Shown piece after piece: positions 55,152-64,000 of a stretch of 64,000 bases of DNA. The position numbers and the translations under genes were made by a program. The DNA lies in contig NZ_LR882035.1 in the NCBI RefSeq assembly GCF_904528075.1, positions 1 to 64,000 of the forward strand, read 5' to 3'. The stretch is from Agreia sp. COWG (GTDB lineage: Bacteria > Actinomycetota > Actinomycetes > Actinomycetales > Microbacteriaceae). Each line of letters opens with the position of its first letter. Positions within the stretch are counted from its first letter, which is position 1. The notes under the pieces were generated by a model. The model saw nothing but the letters and a program-made list of their open reading frames with translations, ran no database searches and was not told where the DNA came from.

Positions 55152-56227
55152 GACACGGCCGATCGCAGCGGTGCCGACGCGAACTCGGCCATGCCGTCGG
55201 CGAAGTGTGTCGCGGCACGCCAGCCGAGCTCGGTGGCGATTCGCTCGCTCGAGGCGGTGATGTGTCGCACGTCGCCGAGGCGGAATTCACCGGTCACGAC
55301 GGGCGGCGCGCCGCTCGACGCCCGGCTGATCTCGGCGGCCATCTCACCGATGGTGTGCACGATTCCGCTGCCCACGTTGTAGGCGCGGAACGACCCCTCG
55401 GGCGCGCTGGCCGCATCGGCTTCGATGTCGAGTGCCGCGAGGGCGGCGAGGTTGGCGCTCGCGACGTCGCGCACGTGCACGAAGTCCCGACGCTGGGCGC
55501 CGTCTTCGAACACCCGGGGAGCCTCGCCCCGGGCGAGAGCCGAGCGGAAGAGCGAGGCGACCCCGGCGTAGGGGGTGTTCTGCGGCATGCCCGGCCCATA
55601 GACGTTGTGATAGCGCAGGCCGATAGAGCGTCCGTTCGCCGAGCGTGCCCACGATGTGGCGAGGTACTCCTGGCCGAGCTTCGACGACGCGTACACATTG
55701 CGCGGGTCGACCGGGGCGTCCTCGGTGATGAGCTCGGGGATGAGATCGGTGTGCGTCGCAGGATCGAGCGGCTCGAAGCGGCCCGCCTCGAGGTCTTCGA
55801 CACGACGCGCGGGCGGTCGCACGAACTCGCCGGCGCCGTTGCGATAGCTGCCCTCGCCGTAGACCACCATCGACGAGGCGAAGACCATGCGGTCGATGCC
55901 GGCCCGGGTCATGGCGGCGAGCAGAACGGCCGTGCCCAACTCGTTCGACGACACGTAGTCGGGGGCGTCGAAGAAGTCGACGCCGAGGCCGACCTTGCCC
56001 GCCTGGTGGCACACGGCATCTATGCCGCGAAGGGCATGAGTCACCGTCTCATCGTCACGCACGTCGCCGAGAACGAACTCGGCACGCGGATCGAGCTCGG
56101 GCGGCGAACCGTGAACGTCGGCGCGGAGCGAATCCAGGATGCGCACGGCGTAGCCGGCATCGAGCGCCTGGCGAACGATCTCGCTGCCGATGAACCCGGC
56201 GCCCCCGGTGACGAGCAGATTCGGCAT
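55148..56227 (-). CDS. NAD-dependent sugar epimerase/dehydratase
   Basis: This is an extended short-chain dehydrogenase of 359 residues. TGGAGFIG at 7-14 binds NAD, the catalytic Ser is near 118-119 (FASSMVVYG), and Tyr179 and Lys183 form the YxxxK motif (YASSK). It resembles UDP-glucose 4-epimerase-type enzymes. The exact sugar is unknown. Translational coupling to the GT2 gene points to a shared role in making a nucleotide or lipid-linked sugar. Confidence 0.9.
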   Translation of the reverse strand: MPNLLVTGGAGFIGSEIVRQALDAGYAVRILDSLRADVHGSPPELDPRAEFVLGDVRDDETVTHALRGIDAVCHQAGKVGLGVDFFDAPDYVSSNELGTAVLLAAMTRAGIDRMVFASSMVVYGEGSYRNGAGEFVRPPARRVEDLEAGRFEPLDPATHTDLIPELITEDAPVDPRNVYASSKLGQEYLATSWARSANGRSIGLRYHNVYGPGMPQNTPYAGVASLFRSALARGEAPRVFEDGAQRRDFVHVRDVASANLAALAALDIEADAASAPEGSFRAYNVGSGIVHTIGEMAAEISRASSGAPPVVTGEFRLGDVRHITASSERIATELGWRAATHFADGMAEFASAPLRSAVS

Positions 56228-56258
56228 GTGTGGCTCCCCGGGTGAGTGGACATTCAGC

Positions 56259-57584
56259 CTAACGGGGGCGAACGGCGCCCGTCGTCATCCAGGCCGTACT
56301 TCGCGATCGCAGTCCCAGAGTCGCGGCGCGCGCTCCGATGTAGCCGAAGCCGAAGGCCAGCCACAGCCAGACGAGACCGGCGGTGCCGCCCGGGGCGAAC
56401 ATCCAGACGGCGATGAGCATCGGAACGTAGACGGCGAGGTTCGCGAGCCCTGTGAGGGCCAGGTAGCGCGCGTCACCGGCGCCGATCAGCACTCCGTCGA
56501 GCACGAAGACGAAGCCCGCCAGAGGGATGCCGATCGCCATGACGAGCACCACCACGGTGAGCGCCCACTGCACGTCGGGGCTCGACGAGAACACCGGACC
56601 CAGCACGGGAGAGAGCGCTGCGATGATGGCCCCGAGAACAGCGCCGCCGCCGAGGCCCCACTGCACGAGTCGGCGCATCACGCTTCGAACGCGCGAGACG
56701 TTCGCCGCCCCGAGGCTGTGACCCACGAGCGCCTGGCCCGCGATGGCGAGGGCATCGAGAATGAAGGCGAGGGTGAAGAAGAGCGTCGAGGCGATCTGGA
56801 ACGTGGCCAGCTCCACGATCCCCTGGTTCGAGGCGACGACGACGGCGGCCACGAAGGCCGCGCGCAGGCTGGCCGCGCGCACGAAGAGCCAACCGCCGGA
56901 TGCCGCGGTGCCCGTGACCCCCGCCAGTCCGGGCTTGAGGCTGACGCCCACGCTGCGGGAGGCCCGCACGGCGATCACGATGTACACCGCTGCCATCGCC
57001 CACTGCGCCACGACCGTGCCCGCTGCGGAGCCAGCGATCCCCCAGCCGAGGCCGTAGATGAAGAACGCGTTGAGGCCGGCGTTCGCCGCGAAGCCGCTGA
57101 CGGCCACGACAAGGGGGGTCTTCGTGTCCTGGAGTCCCCGCAGCAGTCCGGTCGCCGCGATCACGAGCAGCATGGCGGGGATTCCGGCGAGCGACACGAC
57201 CAGGTAGGTTGCGGCCTGCTCCTCGACCGCAGGATCCGCTCCGAACAGGTGCACGAGGGGGCGGGCGAATGCGATGCCGATGCCGACGAGCACGATGCCC
57301 AGAAACAGGGCGAGCCAGAGCCCGTCGATGCCCGCGCGGATCGCCCCTGGCCTGTCGCCGGCGCCGAGCCGTCTCGCCACGGCCGGCGTGGTGGCGTAGG
57401 CGAGAAAGACCAGCAGGCCGATCGAGGTCTGCAGAACGACACTCGAGATGGTGAGCCCGGCAAGCGGGATCTCGCCGAGGTGTCCGACGAGCGCAGTGTC
57501 CGTGAGAAGAAAGAGGGGTTCGGCCACGAGGGCACCCAGGGCCGGAACGGCCAGGCGCAGGATGTCGCGGTCGAGTGCCTTCAT
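56259..57584 (-). CDS. MATE-family efflux transporter (DinF-like)
   Basis: The 441-residue protein has twelve membrane segments in two similar halves. PALGALVAEPLFLLTDTALVG near the N-terminus and the second-half repeat around 225-245 are typical of the DinF branch of MATE antiporters. Such proteins export drugs or metabolites with Na+ or H+. The ATG at 57584 is divergent from the peptidase gene. No regulator lies alongside. Confidence 0.9.
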   Translation of the reverse strand: MKALDRDILRLAVPALGALVAEPLFLLTDTALVGHLGEIPLAGLTISSVVLQTSIGLLVFLAYATTPAVARRLGAGDRPGAIRAGIDGLWLALFLGIVLVGIGIAFARPLVHLFGADPAVEEQAATYLVVSLAGIPAMLLVIAATGLLRGLQDTKTPLVVAVSGFAANAGLNAFFIYGLGWGIAGSAAGTVVAQWAMAAVYIVIAVRASRSVGVSLKPGLAGVTGTAASGGWLFVRAASLRAAFVAAVVVASNQGIVELATFQIASTLFFTLAFILDALAIAGQALVGHSLGAANVSRVRSVMRRLVQWGLGGGAVLGAIIAALSPVLGPVFSSSPDVQWALTVVVLVMAIGIPLAGFVFVLDGVLIGAGDARYLALTGLANLAVYVPMLIAVWMFAPGGTAGLVWLWLAFGFGYIGARAATLGLRSRSTAWMTTGAVRPR

Positions 57585-57650
57585 TCGTGTCAGCGTACTT
57601 GTGGAGCCCCGTCACAGCACGTCGCGCGCACCGCTCGATAGGCTGGCGGC

Positions 57651-59603
57651 ATGACGATTTCAGGCATCGACGCGACCGAACTCGACCAGTCCACGCGCCC
57701 CCAGGACGACCTCTTTCGACACGTGAACGGCAAGTGGATCAGCCGTACCGTCATCCCCGACGACCGGGCAAGAGACGGATCGTTCTACCGCCTGCACGAA
57801 GAGGCCGAGAAGGCCGTGCGCGACATCATCATCGAGGCGCAAGACGGGCAGCCAGGCTCCGAGGAACGAAAGTTCGGCGACCTGTACGCCAGCTTCCTCG
57901 ACGAGGAGCGGGTCGAGGCGCTCGGCGTCGCCCCCATCGCCGCCCAGCTCGAGCAGGTTGCTCGACTCTCGAACGTGCGCGAGCTCATCGAGACGGCCGC
58001 GCGGCTCGAGCGCCAGGGCGTCGGCGGATTCTTCCAGCTCTTCGTCGACAACGACCCGGGCAACCCGGAGCGGTACCTGGTGTTCCTCGAGCAGGGCGGC
58101 ATCTCGCTGCCCGACGAGAGCTACTTCCGCGAAGAGAAGTTCGCCGACATCCGGTCTGCCTACCTCGGTCACATCGAGCGCATGTTCGCGCTCGCGGGCC
58201 TCGACGACGCCGCGGGCCGTGCACAGCGGGTCTTCGACCTCGAGACGGCGATCGCCGCCACCCACTGGGACAACGTGCGCACCCGCGACGCCCAGGCCAC
58301 CTACAACCTGATGTCGTGGAGCGAGTTCGCCGCCTCTGCCTCGTCGGTCGACCTCGAGCTGTGGCGAACGACGCTCGGAGCCCCCGAGGGAGTGTTCGAC
58401 GAGCTGGTCGTGCGCGAGCCCTCGTTCGTCTCCGGCCTCGCCGAGCTGCTCACCGCCGAGCGCCTCGACGCCTGGCGGGACTGGCTGTCGTGGCAGGTCG
58501 TGCACGGCGCTGCCGCCTATCTTCCGGCCGTGTTCGTCAACGAGAACTTCGACTTCTACGGCCGAACACTCACGGGAACGCCGTCGATGCGCGCGCGCTG
58601 GAAGAGGGGTGTCTCGCTGGTGGAGGGCGCCATGGGAGAGGCCGTCGGCCGCATCTACGTCGAGCGGCACTTTCCGCCCACGGCCAAGGCGGCCATGGAT
58701 GTGCTCGTCGGCAACCTGATCGAGGCGTACCGGGCATCCATCACCGACCTCGAGTGGATGACCCCCGAGACCCGCCAGCGCGCGCTCGACAAGCTCGACA
58801 AGTTCACCCCCAAGATCGGCTTCCCCGTGAAGTGGCGCGATTACTCGACGTTGGCGCTCGACGCGGGCGACCTGGCCGGCAACATCAGGGCGACGAGCGA
58901 GTTCGAGTTCCAGCGTGAGCTGGGCAAGATCGGCAAGCCGCTCGATCGCGACGAGTGGTTCATGACCCCGCAGACGATCAACGCCTACTACAACCCCGGC
59001 TTCAACGAGATCGTGTTCCCGGCGGCCATCCTGCAGTATCCGTTCTTCGACGAGGCACGGGATTCGGCGGCCAACTACGGCGCGATCGGCGCGGTCATCG
59101 GCCACGAGATCGGGCACGGATTCGACGACCAGGGCTCACGCTTCGACGGCGACGGCCGCCTCATCGACTGGTGGACCGAGGCCGACCGCGTGGCCTTCGA
59201 GAAGCGCACCTCGTCGCTCATCGAGCAGTACAACGCGCTCGCCCCTGCGCAGGTGCCGGAGCACCACGTGAACGGTGCCCTCACGATCGGTGAGAACATC
59301 GGCGACCTCGGCGGACTCAGCATCGCGTGGCACGCCTACCTCATCTCGCTCGACGGCCAGGAGCCACCCGTGATCGACGGCCTCACCGGCGTGCAGCGCT
59401 TCTTCTTGAGCTGGGCCCAGGCCTGGCAGCAGAAGTCGCGCGACGAGGAGGTCATCCGGCTGCTCTCGATCGACCCGCACTCGCCGAACGAGTTCCGCTG
59501 CAACCAGATCGTGCGCAACATCGACGAGTTCTACACCGCGTTCGACGTTCAGCCCTCGGATGCCCTGTGGCTGGCCCCCGAGGAGCGCGTCACTATCTGG
59601 TAG
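57651..59603 (+). CDS. pepO: M13-family zinc metallopeptidase (neprilysin/PepO-like)
   Basis: This is an endopeptidase of 650 residues. His485-Glu486-x-x-His489 (GHEIGHGFDDQG) and Glu548 in ENIGDLGG are the zinc ligands and catalytic residues, with Asp552 as support. NAYYNP-type substrate-binding sequence (INAYYNPG) precedes the site. There is no signal peptide or membrane anchor, so it is likely cytoplasmic, as PepO of lactic bacteria. The 650-residue length matches the bacterial soluble form. No clear Shine-Dalgarno is seen. Confidence 0.94.
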   Translation: MTISGIDATELDQSTRPQDDLFRHVNGKWISRTVIPDDRARDGSFYRLHEEAEKAVRDIIIEAQDGQPGSEERKFGDLYASFLDEERVEALGVAPIAAQLEQVARLSNVRELIETAARLERQGVGGFFQLFVDNDPGNPERYLVFLEQGGISLPDESYFREEKFADIRSAYLGHIERMFALAGLDDAAGRAQRVFDLETAIAATHWDNVRTRDAQATYNLMSWSEFAASASSVDLELWRTTLGAPEGVFDELVVREPSFVSGLAELLTAERLDAWRDWLSWQVVHGAAAYLPAVFVNENFDFYGRTLTGTPSMRARWKRGVSLVEGAMGEAVGRIYVERHFPPTAKAAMDVLVGNLIEAYRASITDLEWMTPETRQRALDKLDKFTPKIGFPVKWRDYSTLALDAGDLAGNIRATSEFEFQRELGKIGKPLDRDEWFMTPQTINAYYNPGFNEIVFPAAILQYPFFDEARDSAANYGAIGAVIGHEIGHGFDDQGSRFDGDGRLIDWWTEADRVAFEKRTSSLIEQYNALAPAQVPEHHVNGALTIGENIGDLGGLSIAWHAYLISLDGQEPPVIDGLTGVQRFFLSWAQAWQQKSRDEEVIRLLSIDPHSPNEFRCNQIVRNIDEFYTAFDVQPSDALWLAPEERVTIW

Positions 59604-59733
59604 CGGAGACGGCGCGCTGGCTGGCCGCTAGCGTCACTCCACCTGTGAAGGCCTTGAGCGCATTCGATCTCTTTGGCCTGGCACCTCGCCGCCATCGGCG
59701 GAAAGGCTCGGTGCGGCGCGCCCGAAATTCATC

Positions 59734-59762
59734 TTGCGACCACTAATGCGAGTCTGTTATTG
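59734..59762 (+). promoter_or_regulatory. candidate promoter of the LacI/ABC operon
   Basis: TTGCGA (59734-59739) and TTATTG (59757-59762) are separated by 17 bases. The first operator starts directly after the -10, so repressor binding would occlude transcription. The -10 is weak. Confidence 0.45.
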
Positions 59763-59791
59763 TCGAACCGGTTCGAGTCGAACCGGTTCGA
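59763..59791. promoter_or_regulatory. two tandem LacI-type operators
   Basis: The perfect palindrome TCGAACCGGTTCGA occurs twice, at 59763-59776 and 59778-59791, with a 15-base period. The central CG and location just before the regulator gene indicate LacI-family operators. Confidence 0.8.
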
Positions 59792-59812
59792 AACATCGTC
59801 GATGGAGACCTC

Positions 59813-60835
59813 ATGGCAACAATCGGAGACGTGGCCCGTGTCGCGGGTGTGTCGCGCAGCACCGCGTCATACGCACTGTCCGGCAAGCGATCCATTTCAG
59901 CCGAGGTTCGCGAAAAGGTGGAGCAGGCTGTGCGCAGCCTCGACTACACGCCGAATGCCGGCGCTCGAGCACTGGCCACGTCGCAGACGAAGGTCATCGG
60001 TCTGCTGGCCCGCTTTCTCGAAGACGAATTCGCTCCCGCCATGCTGCAGTACATCCTCGGCGTCACCAACCGTGCCCGTGAGTGCGGCTACGACACCCTC
60101 CTGCTGACCGACGAAGACGGCGTCTCGGCCCTGAGGCGTATCTCGGACTCACGGATGGTCGACGGCTTCATCCTGCTGAACGTGGCCGAGAACGACGATC
60201 GTCTCGGCATTCTCCGCGCGGCCGCGCAGCCCGGCTCCCTGGTCGGACTCCCCGGTGACCCGAGTGGCCTCGACGTCTTCGACCTCGACTTCGTGGCCGC
60301 GGGGCGCCTGATGGTGCAGACGCTGCACGAGCTGGGCCACCGCACCATGATTCTTGTCTCGCAGCCCGAACACGTTCTGGAGCGCGGGGGCGCCTATGTG
60401 TCGCGGCTCGCCAACGCTGCGCAGGATCGGGCACTCGAGCTCGGTGTCGAACTGCACCACCATTTCGCCCCCTCCAGCCAGCCGCAGATAGGCAGGGAAC
60501 TCGTGCGATTGCTCGACGCTCACCCGCACGCCACGGGCCTTCTGCTGAACAATGAGGCCGCCGCGGCAGCACTGCCGAACGTGCTGCAGACCCGAGGCCT
60601 GACCGCCCCCGAAGACATCTCCGTCATCGGGCGATACTCCGACGATTTCGCTCGGACCTTCTCGCTTCCCTACACCGCCATAGACAGCGCCGCCGATGAA
60701 CTCGGTCGTCGGGCTGTCGAACGCCTCGTCTCCCGCATCGAAGGCACGACCGATGCGGTGTCACCGATCGTCGATCTGATCACACCACGCATCGATGACC
60801 GCGGCAGTACCTCAGTACCGCCGACCCGTCACTGA
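59813..60835 (+). CDS. LacI-family regulator of the ABC sugar operon
   Basis: The 340-residue protein has an N-terminal helix-turn-helix (IGDVARVAGVSRSTASYALS, about 4-23), a hinge around 50-60 and a ligand-binding core. It starts at ATG 59813. The tandem operators 22 bases upstream suggest autorepression and joint control of the transporter genes that follow on the same strand. A small hairpin (GTCCGG/CCGGAC near 60847-60862) separates it from the binding-protein gene. Confidence 0.9.
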   Translation: MATIGDVARVAGVSRSTASYALSGKRSISAEVREKVEQAVRSLDYTPNAGARALATSQTKVIGLLARFLEDEFAPAMLQYILGVTNRARECGYDTLLLTDEDGVSALRRISDSRMVDGFILLNVAENDDRLGILRAAAQPGSLVGLPGDPSGLDVFDLDFVAAGRLMVQTLHELGHRTMILVSQPEHVLERGGAYVSRLANAAQDRALELGVELHHHFAPSSQPQIGRELVRLLDAHPHATGLLLNNEAAAAALPNVLQTRGLTAPEDISVIGRYSDDFARTFSLPYTAIDSAADELGRRAVERLVSRIEGTTDAVSPIVDLITPRIDDRGSTSVPPTRH

Positions 60836-60880
60836 AACACCAAGAGGTCCGGTAGGCCGGACACGTTCAAGGAGGAACAC

Positions 60881-62140
60881 ATGTTGAGCACAAAGCTGCG
60901 CAAACCGCTCGCCCTAGCCGTTGCCGTCGTCGCACTCGGGACCCTCGCGGGCTGCTCGAGTTCAGGCGATGCCTCGTCGACCGATGCTGCCGGAGGCACC
61001 TACACCTGGTGGGACCCGTACCCCCAGCACGAGGAGGGTTCTGATTGGGCAAAGCGCGTGCAGGCCTGCGGCACGGATGCCGGGGTCACCATTCAGCGCA
61101 CGGCGTACGACACCACGTCGTTGACGAATCAGGCGCTGCTCGCCGCCCAGGAAGGCACCTCGCCTGACGTGATCCTGCTCGACAACCCCGCAGTCTCCAC
61201 TCTGGCCGACACGGGGATGCTGACCACGACAGACGAGCTCGGCCTCGACACCTCGAAGGTCGATGCCAACCTGCTGGCCGCGGGAGAACTCGACAAGAAG
61301 GACTACGGCGTGCCTGTCGGCGCCAACACGCTGGCCTTGTACTACAACGCAGACATCCTGGCCGCCGCAGGAGTCGACCCCACCACCATCACGAGCTGGT
61401 CCTCACTCACCGACGCTCTGGCCAAGGTCACCGCAGCCGGAAAGAAGGGCATCACCTTCGCGGGTATCAACACCGAAGAGGGCTCCTTCCAGTTCCTACC
61501 CTGGTTCTGGGGCTCCGGCGCCGATCTCACGAAGCTCGATTCTTCCGAGGCCGTCAGCGCCCTCACTCTCTGGACGGACTGGGTCAAGCAGGGCTACGCC
61601 CCCCAGTCGGTGATCGGCAACTCGCAGAACACGAGCTGGGAGGAATTCATCACCGGTGACTTTGCCTTTGCCGAGAATGGAACCTGGCAGGTCGACAGCG
61701 CCGCTAAGCAGTCGTTCAAGACCGGGGTCATCCAGCTGCCCGCCGTCGACTCCGGCGTTGCCCCCGCCCCGACCGGTGGAGAGTTCATCACCGCCCCGGT
61801 GCAGAAAGACACTGCTCGCTATGAGACCACCAAGAAGATCGTCGACTGCATGACGACTCCCAAGGGTTTCGTAGAGACCGCCAATACCTTCGCCTACTAC
61901 ATCCCGCCGACAAGCGACGGCCAGGACCAGCTGCTCGAACAGCACCCGGATCTCACCACCTGGGTGTCGGCCGTCAAGGCAGCGAAGGGTCGCACCAGCG
62001 ACAACCTGGGCACGAACTATCCGCTGATCTCCGAGCAGCTGTGGACCGCGGTTCAGAGCGCGCTATCGGGTGCGTCGTCGCCGCAGGATGCGCTGAGCGC
62101 CGCCCAGAAGGCCGCAGCGTCGGCGACCGACGGTAAATAG
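60881..62140 (+). CDS. ABC transporter sugar-binding lipoprotein
   Basis: The 419-residue extracellular solute-binding protein of cluster B (family 1) has a lipobox LAGC with Cys25. The mature part has the two-domain fold with GVPVGANTLALYYN and FAENGTWQVDSA segments usual for carbohydrate-binding proteins. AGGAGG eight bases before the ATG is a strong Shine-Dalgarno. Two permease genes follow directly. The ATPase is not in the window and may be a shared MsiK-type protein. Confidence 0.92.
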   Translation: MLSTKLRKPLALAVAVVALGTLAGCSSSGDASSTDAAGGTYTWWDPYPQHEEGSDWAKRVQACGTDAGVTIQRTAYDTTSLTNQALLAAQEGTSPDVILLDNPAVSTLADTGMLTTTDELGLDTSKVDANLLAAGELDKKDYGVPVGANTLALYYNADILAAAGVDPTTITSWSSLTDALAKVTAAGKKGITFAGINTEEGSFQFLPWFWGSGADLTKLDSSEAVSALTLWTDWVKQGYAPQSVIGNSQNTSWEEFITGDFAFAENGTWQVDSAAKQSFKTGVIQLPAVDSGVAPAPTGGEFITAPVQKDTARYETTKKIVDCMTTPKGFVETANTFAYYIPPTSDGQDQLLEQHPDLTTWVSAVKAAKGRTSDNLGTNYPLISEQLWTAVQSALSGASSPQDALSAAQKAAASATDGK

Positions 62141-62215
62141 ACCGCAGAACACTCAGTGAGGCTGCGGGGGCGGTGCGCCATGCTCGCCCCCGCAACCCTT
62201 GACGAAGGACACACG

Positions 62216-63184
62216 ATGACGATCTCTGCGGCGCCGGCTGTTCGGCCGGCCCCCGATTCCACGCCAGTCGCCGGGCGCCCCCGGCGACCGAAGGGCGGCG
62301 GACTCGGCGGTTCTCGATGGGTCGCGGCCGCCTTCGCGGCACCGCTGCTGGTCTACCTGCTCGCGTTTTACGCGTATCCATTGATCCGCAGCGTCGACCT
62401 CAGCATCCACGATTACACCGTGCGCGCCTTCGTTCAGGGCAACGCCGAGTTCGTCGGGCTGAAGAACTACATCGACGTCGTCTCATCGCCCCTCTTCGGA
62501 CAGGCGGCAGGCAACACCCTCGTGTTCGTCGTCGGATCGCTGATCTTTCAGTACGTCTTCGGCCTCGCGCTGGCCGTCTTCTTTCGCGGCAACTTCCGCT
62601 TGAGTGGAATCCTGCGAGCTCTGTTCCTGGTGCCGTGGCTGCTTCCGCTGATCGTTTCGGGCTCGGCCTGGGCCTGGATGCTCAACAGCGACAACGGCAT
62701 CGTCAATGCGTTTCTGCAGACCTTCGGCATCGGGCAGATCAACTGGCTCACCTCGCCGGATACATCGATGCTCGCCGTGATCATCGCCAACATCTGGCTC
62801 GGCATCCCTTTCAACCTCGTCATCCTCTACTCCGGCCTGCAGAATATCCCCGCCGATCTCTACGAGGCGGCCTCGCTCGACGGTGCGGGACCCTGGCGTC
62901 AGTTCTGGAGCATCACCTTCCCCTTACTTCGTCCGGTGTCGGCGATCACCCTGCTCCTGGGTCTCGTCTACACCCTGAAAGTGGTCGACATCATCTGGAT
63001 CATGACCAGTGGGGGCCCGGCGAACTCGACCACCACCCTCGCGATCTGGTCGTACCGTGAAGCCTTCGGCACCGGTCAGCCCGATCTCTCTCCCGCTGCC
63101 GCCGTTGGCAACATCCTCATCGTCATCGCGCTGATCTTCGGGTTCATCTACCTGAGAATGCAGCGACGTCAGGAGCAATCATGA
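62216..63184 (+). CDS. ABC sugar permease, MalF/LacF type
   Basis: The 322-residue inner-membrane permease has six segments and the EAA loop YEAASLDGAGPWRQFWSITF near 222-241, which contacts the ATPase. A polar, proline-rich N-terminus precedes the first helix. ATG 62216 follows GAAGGA. The stop overlaps the next gene (ATGA). Confidence 0.92.
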   Translation: MTISAAPAVRPAPDSTPVAGRPRRPKGGGLGGSRWVAAAFAAPLLVYLLAFYAYPLIRSVDLSIHDYTVRAFVQGNAEFVGLKNYIDVVSSPLFGQAAGNTLVFVVGSLIFQYVFGLALAVFFRGNFRLSGILRALFLVPWLLPLIVSGSAWAWMLNSDNGIVNAFLQTFGIGQINWLTSPDTSMLAVIIANIWLGIPFNLVILYSGLQNIPADLYEAASLDGAGPWRQFWSITFPLLRPVSAITLLLGLVYTLKVVDIIWIMTSGGPANSTTTLAIWSYREAFGTGQPDLSPAAAVGNILIVIALIFGFIYLRMQRRQEQS

Positions 63185-63999
63185 CCGCCCGCCGCCCCTG
63201 GTGGAAAACGGCTCTGGGAGTCGTCTTCACTCTGCTGATGCTGTTCCCCGTCTACTGGATGGTCAACGTCTCGTTCACGAAGACCGAGGACTTGCGGCTC
63301 AGCCCTCCCCACCTCTTTCCCGTCGACCCGACGCTCGACGGCTACGCCGAGGTGCTGCGACAGCAGCTGCCCAACCTCGGCACCAGCCTGCTCATCGGCC
63401 TGGGTACGGTAGCCCTGACAGTGGTCATCGCGGCTCCAGCCGCATACGCGATCGCCCTGCTGAATCTGCGCGGCGGTCGCACCCTCAACTTCGTGCTGCT
63501 GGTAGCGCAGATGATCCCCGGTGTTGTCATGGCGATGGGCTTTTATGCCATCTACGTTCGGCTGGGCATGCTCAATAGCGTGTGGGGGTTGATTCTCGCC
63601 GACTCGACCGTGGCTGTTCCGTTCGGCGTGCTGCTGTTCACCGCGTTCATGAGCGGACTGCCTCGCGAACTGCTGCAGGCTGCGCGAATCGACGGCGCCA
63701 ATGCGTGGCGAACTTTTACTGCGGTGGTCATGCCGTTGAGCCGGAATTCGGCGATCACCGTGGCGCTCTTCGCGTTCCTGTGGGCGTGGTCGGACTTCGT
63801 GTTCGCATCGACCCTCGCCCGGAACTCGGCACTCAAGCCGGTCACTCTCGGCATCTATTCCTACATCGGCAACAACACCACCCAGTGGAACGCCATCATG
63901 GCTACCGCTGTCGTCGCCTCCATCCCGGCCGCTATCCTGCTCGTCGTCGCCCAGCGCTACGTCGCCGCCGGCGTCACCGCCGGCGCAGTGAAGGATTGA
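63181..63999 (+). CDS. ABC sugar permease, MalG type
   Basis: The 272-residue permease has six segments with the EAA loop LLQAARIDGANAWRTF near 162-177. It pairs with the MalF-like protein, with a four-base overlap. It ends with TGA at 63997-63999, so the gene is complete although it reaches the window edge. Further operon genes, such as a glycosidase, may follow outside. Confidence 0.92.
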   Translation: MTARRPWWKTALGVVFTLLMLFPVYWMVNVSFTKTEDLRLSPPHLFPVDPTLDGYAEVLRQQLPNLGTSLLIGLGTVALTVVIAAPAAYAIALLNLRGGRTLNFVLLVAQMIPGVVMAMGFYAIYVRLGMLNSVWGLILADSTVAVPFGVLLFTAFMSGLPRELLQAARIDGANAWRTFTAVVMPLSRNSAITVALFAFLWAWSDFVFASTLARNSALKPVTLGIYSYIGNNTTQWNAIMATAVVASIPAAILLVVAQRYVAAGVTAGAVKD

Positions 64000-64000
64000 C

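Noticed and set aside
56190..57641. 483-codon plus-strand frame opposite the MATE gene
   Set aside because: Same shadow pattern of Glu/Asp/His/Arg-rich sequence. The MATE protein on the other strand is complete.
60847..60862. Hairpin between lacI and the binding-protein gene as a full terminator
   Set aside because: The stem is only six base pairs with no T-tract, and a strong Shine-Dalgarno follows. It is more likely an mRNA-processing or attenuating structure at most.

Overview
The window starts exactly at the dnaA start codon and runs clockwise from a bacterial chromosomal origin. The order dnaA-oriC-dnaN-gnd-recF-DUF721-gyrB-gyrA-DUF3566-tRNA-Ile-tRNA-Ala, the high GC content, the actinobacterial markers CrgA, NucS, class E sortase and PknA/PknB/PstP/FhaA/FhaB, and frequent GTG starts all point to a high-GC actinomycete. 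The family-level look is Micrococcales, most likely Microbacteriaceae. No species is claimed. There is no rRNA operon, CRISPR array or recognisable transposase.

Region 1 (1-11.1 kb) is the replication core: DnaA, an oriC with two perfect and several near-perfect DnaA boxes plus an AT-rich stretch, the sliding clamp, a short 6-phosphogluconate dehydrogenase, RecF, a DUF721 protein, both gyrase subunits, a DUF3566 membrane protein and two tRNA genes. Region 2 (11.1-25.7 kb) is the growth and division module. It holds a cyclophilin, a rhomboid protease, CrgA, sortase E, an unlisted 53-residue membrane protein and a PabA/TrpG-type glutamine amidotransferase. Then comes a tightly overlapping minus-strand operon, fhaA-fhaB-pstP-rodA-pbpA-pknA-pknB, coupling Ser/Thr phosphorylation to peptidoglycan synthesis, followed by tRNA-Leu. 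A second small cluster of DnaA-box-like sites around a perfect 20-bp palindrome lies between the rhomboid gene and crgA.

Region 3 (25.9-35.1 kb) is mixed housekeeping: an alpha/beta hydrolase, NAD synthetase, a YbjQ-family protein, an aminodeoxychorismate-lyase-like enzyme, a glycine-rich SHOCT protein, a HAD phosphatase and two transporters. Region 4 (35.1-47.8 kb) is accessory. A minus-strand catabolic operon encodes an MFS transporter, an unexported THI5-like binding protein, an ornithine cyclodeaminase homologue, an Asp/Glu-racemase-fold enzyme lacking its first catalytic cysteine, and a GntR regulator. Next is a CPFC-type flavoprotein/methyltransferase pair divergent from an XRE-cupin regulator. 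After NucS and SseB comes an MFS/LacI divergent pair, then a solitary AbiEi/nuclease-like gene enclosed by two 91-bp direct repeats exactly 1200 bp apart. A third, diverged copy of this repeat lies near 30.6 kb. All three copies sit just behind a stop codon in the orientation of the upstream gene.

Region 5 (47.8-57.6 kb) is envelope-related: two polytopic lipid-linked-sugar glycosyltransferases, a lipoprotein, a fused membrane/molybdopterin oxidoreductase, a DUF2064 nucleotidyltransferase-like protein, a GT2 glycosyltransferase, an NAD-dependent epimerase and a MATE exporter. Region 6 (57.6-64 kb) holds an M13 metallopeptidase and a sugar ABC uptake operon headed by its own LacI regulator with two tandem operators. 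The last permease gene ends one base before the window edge.
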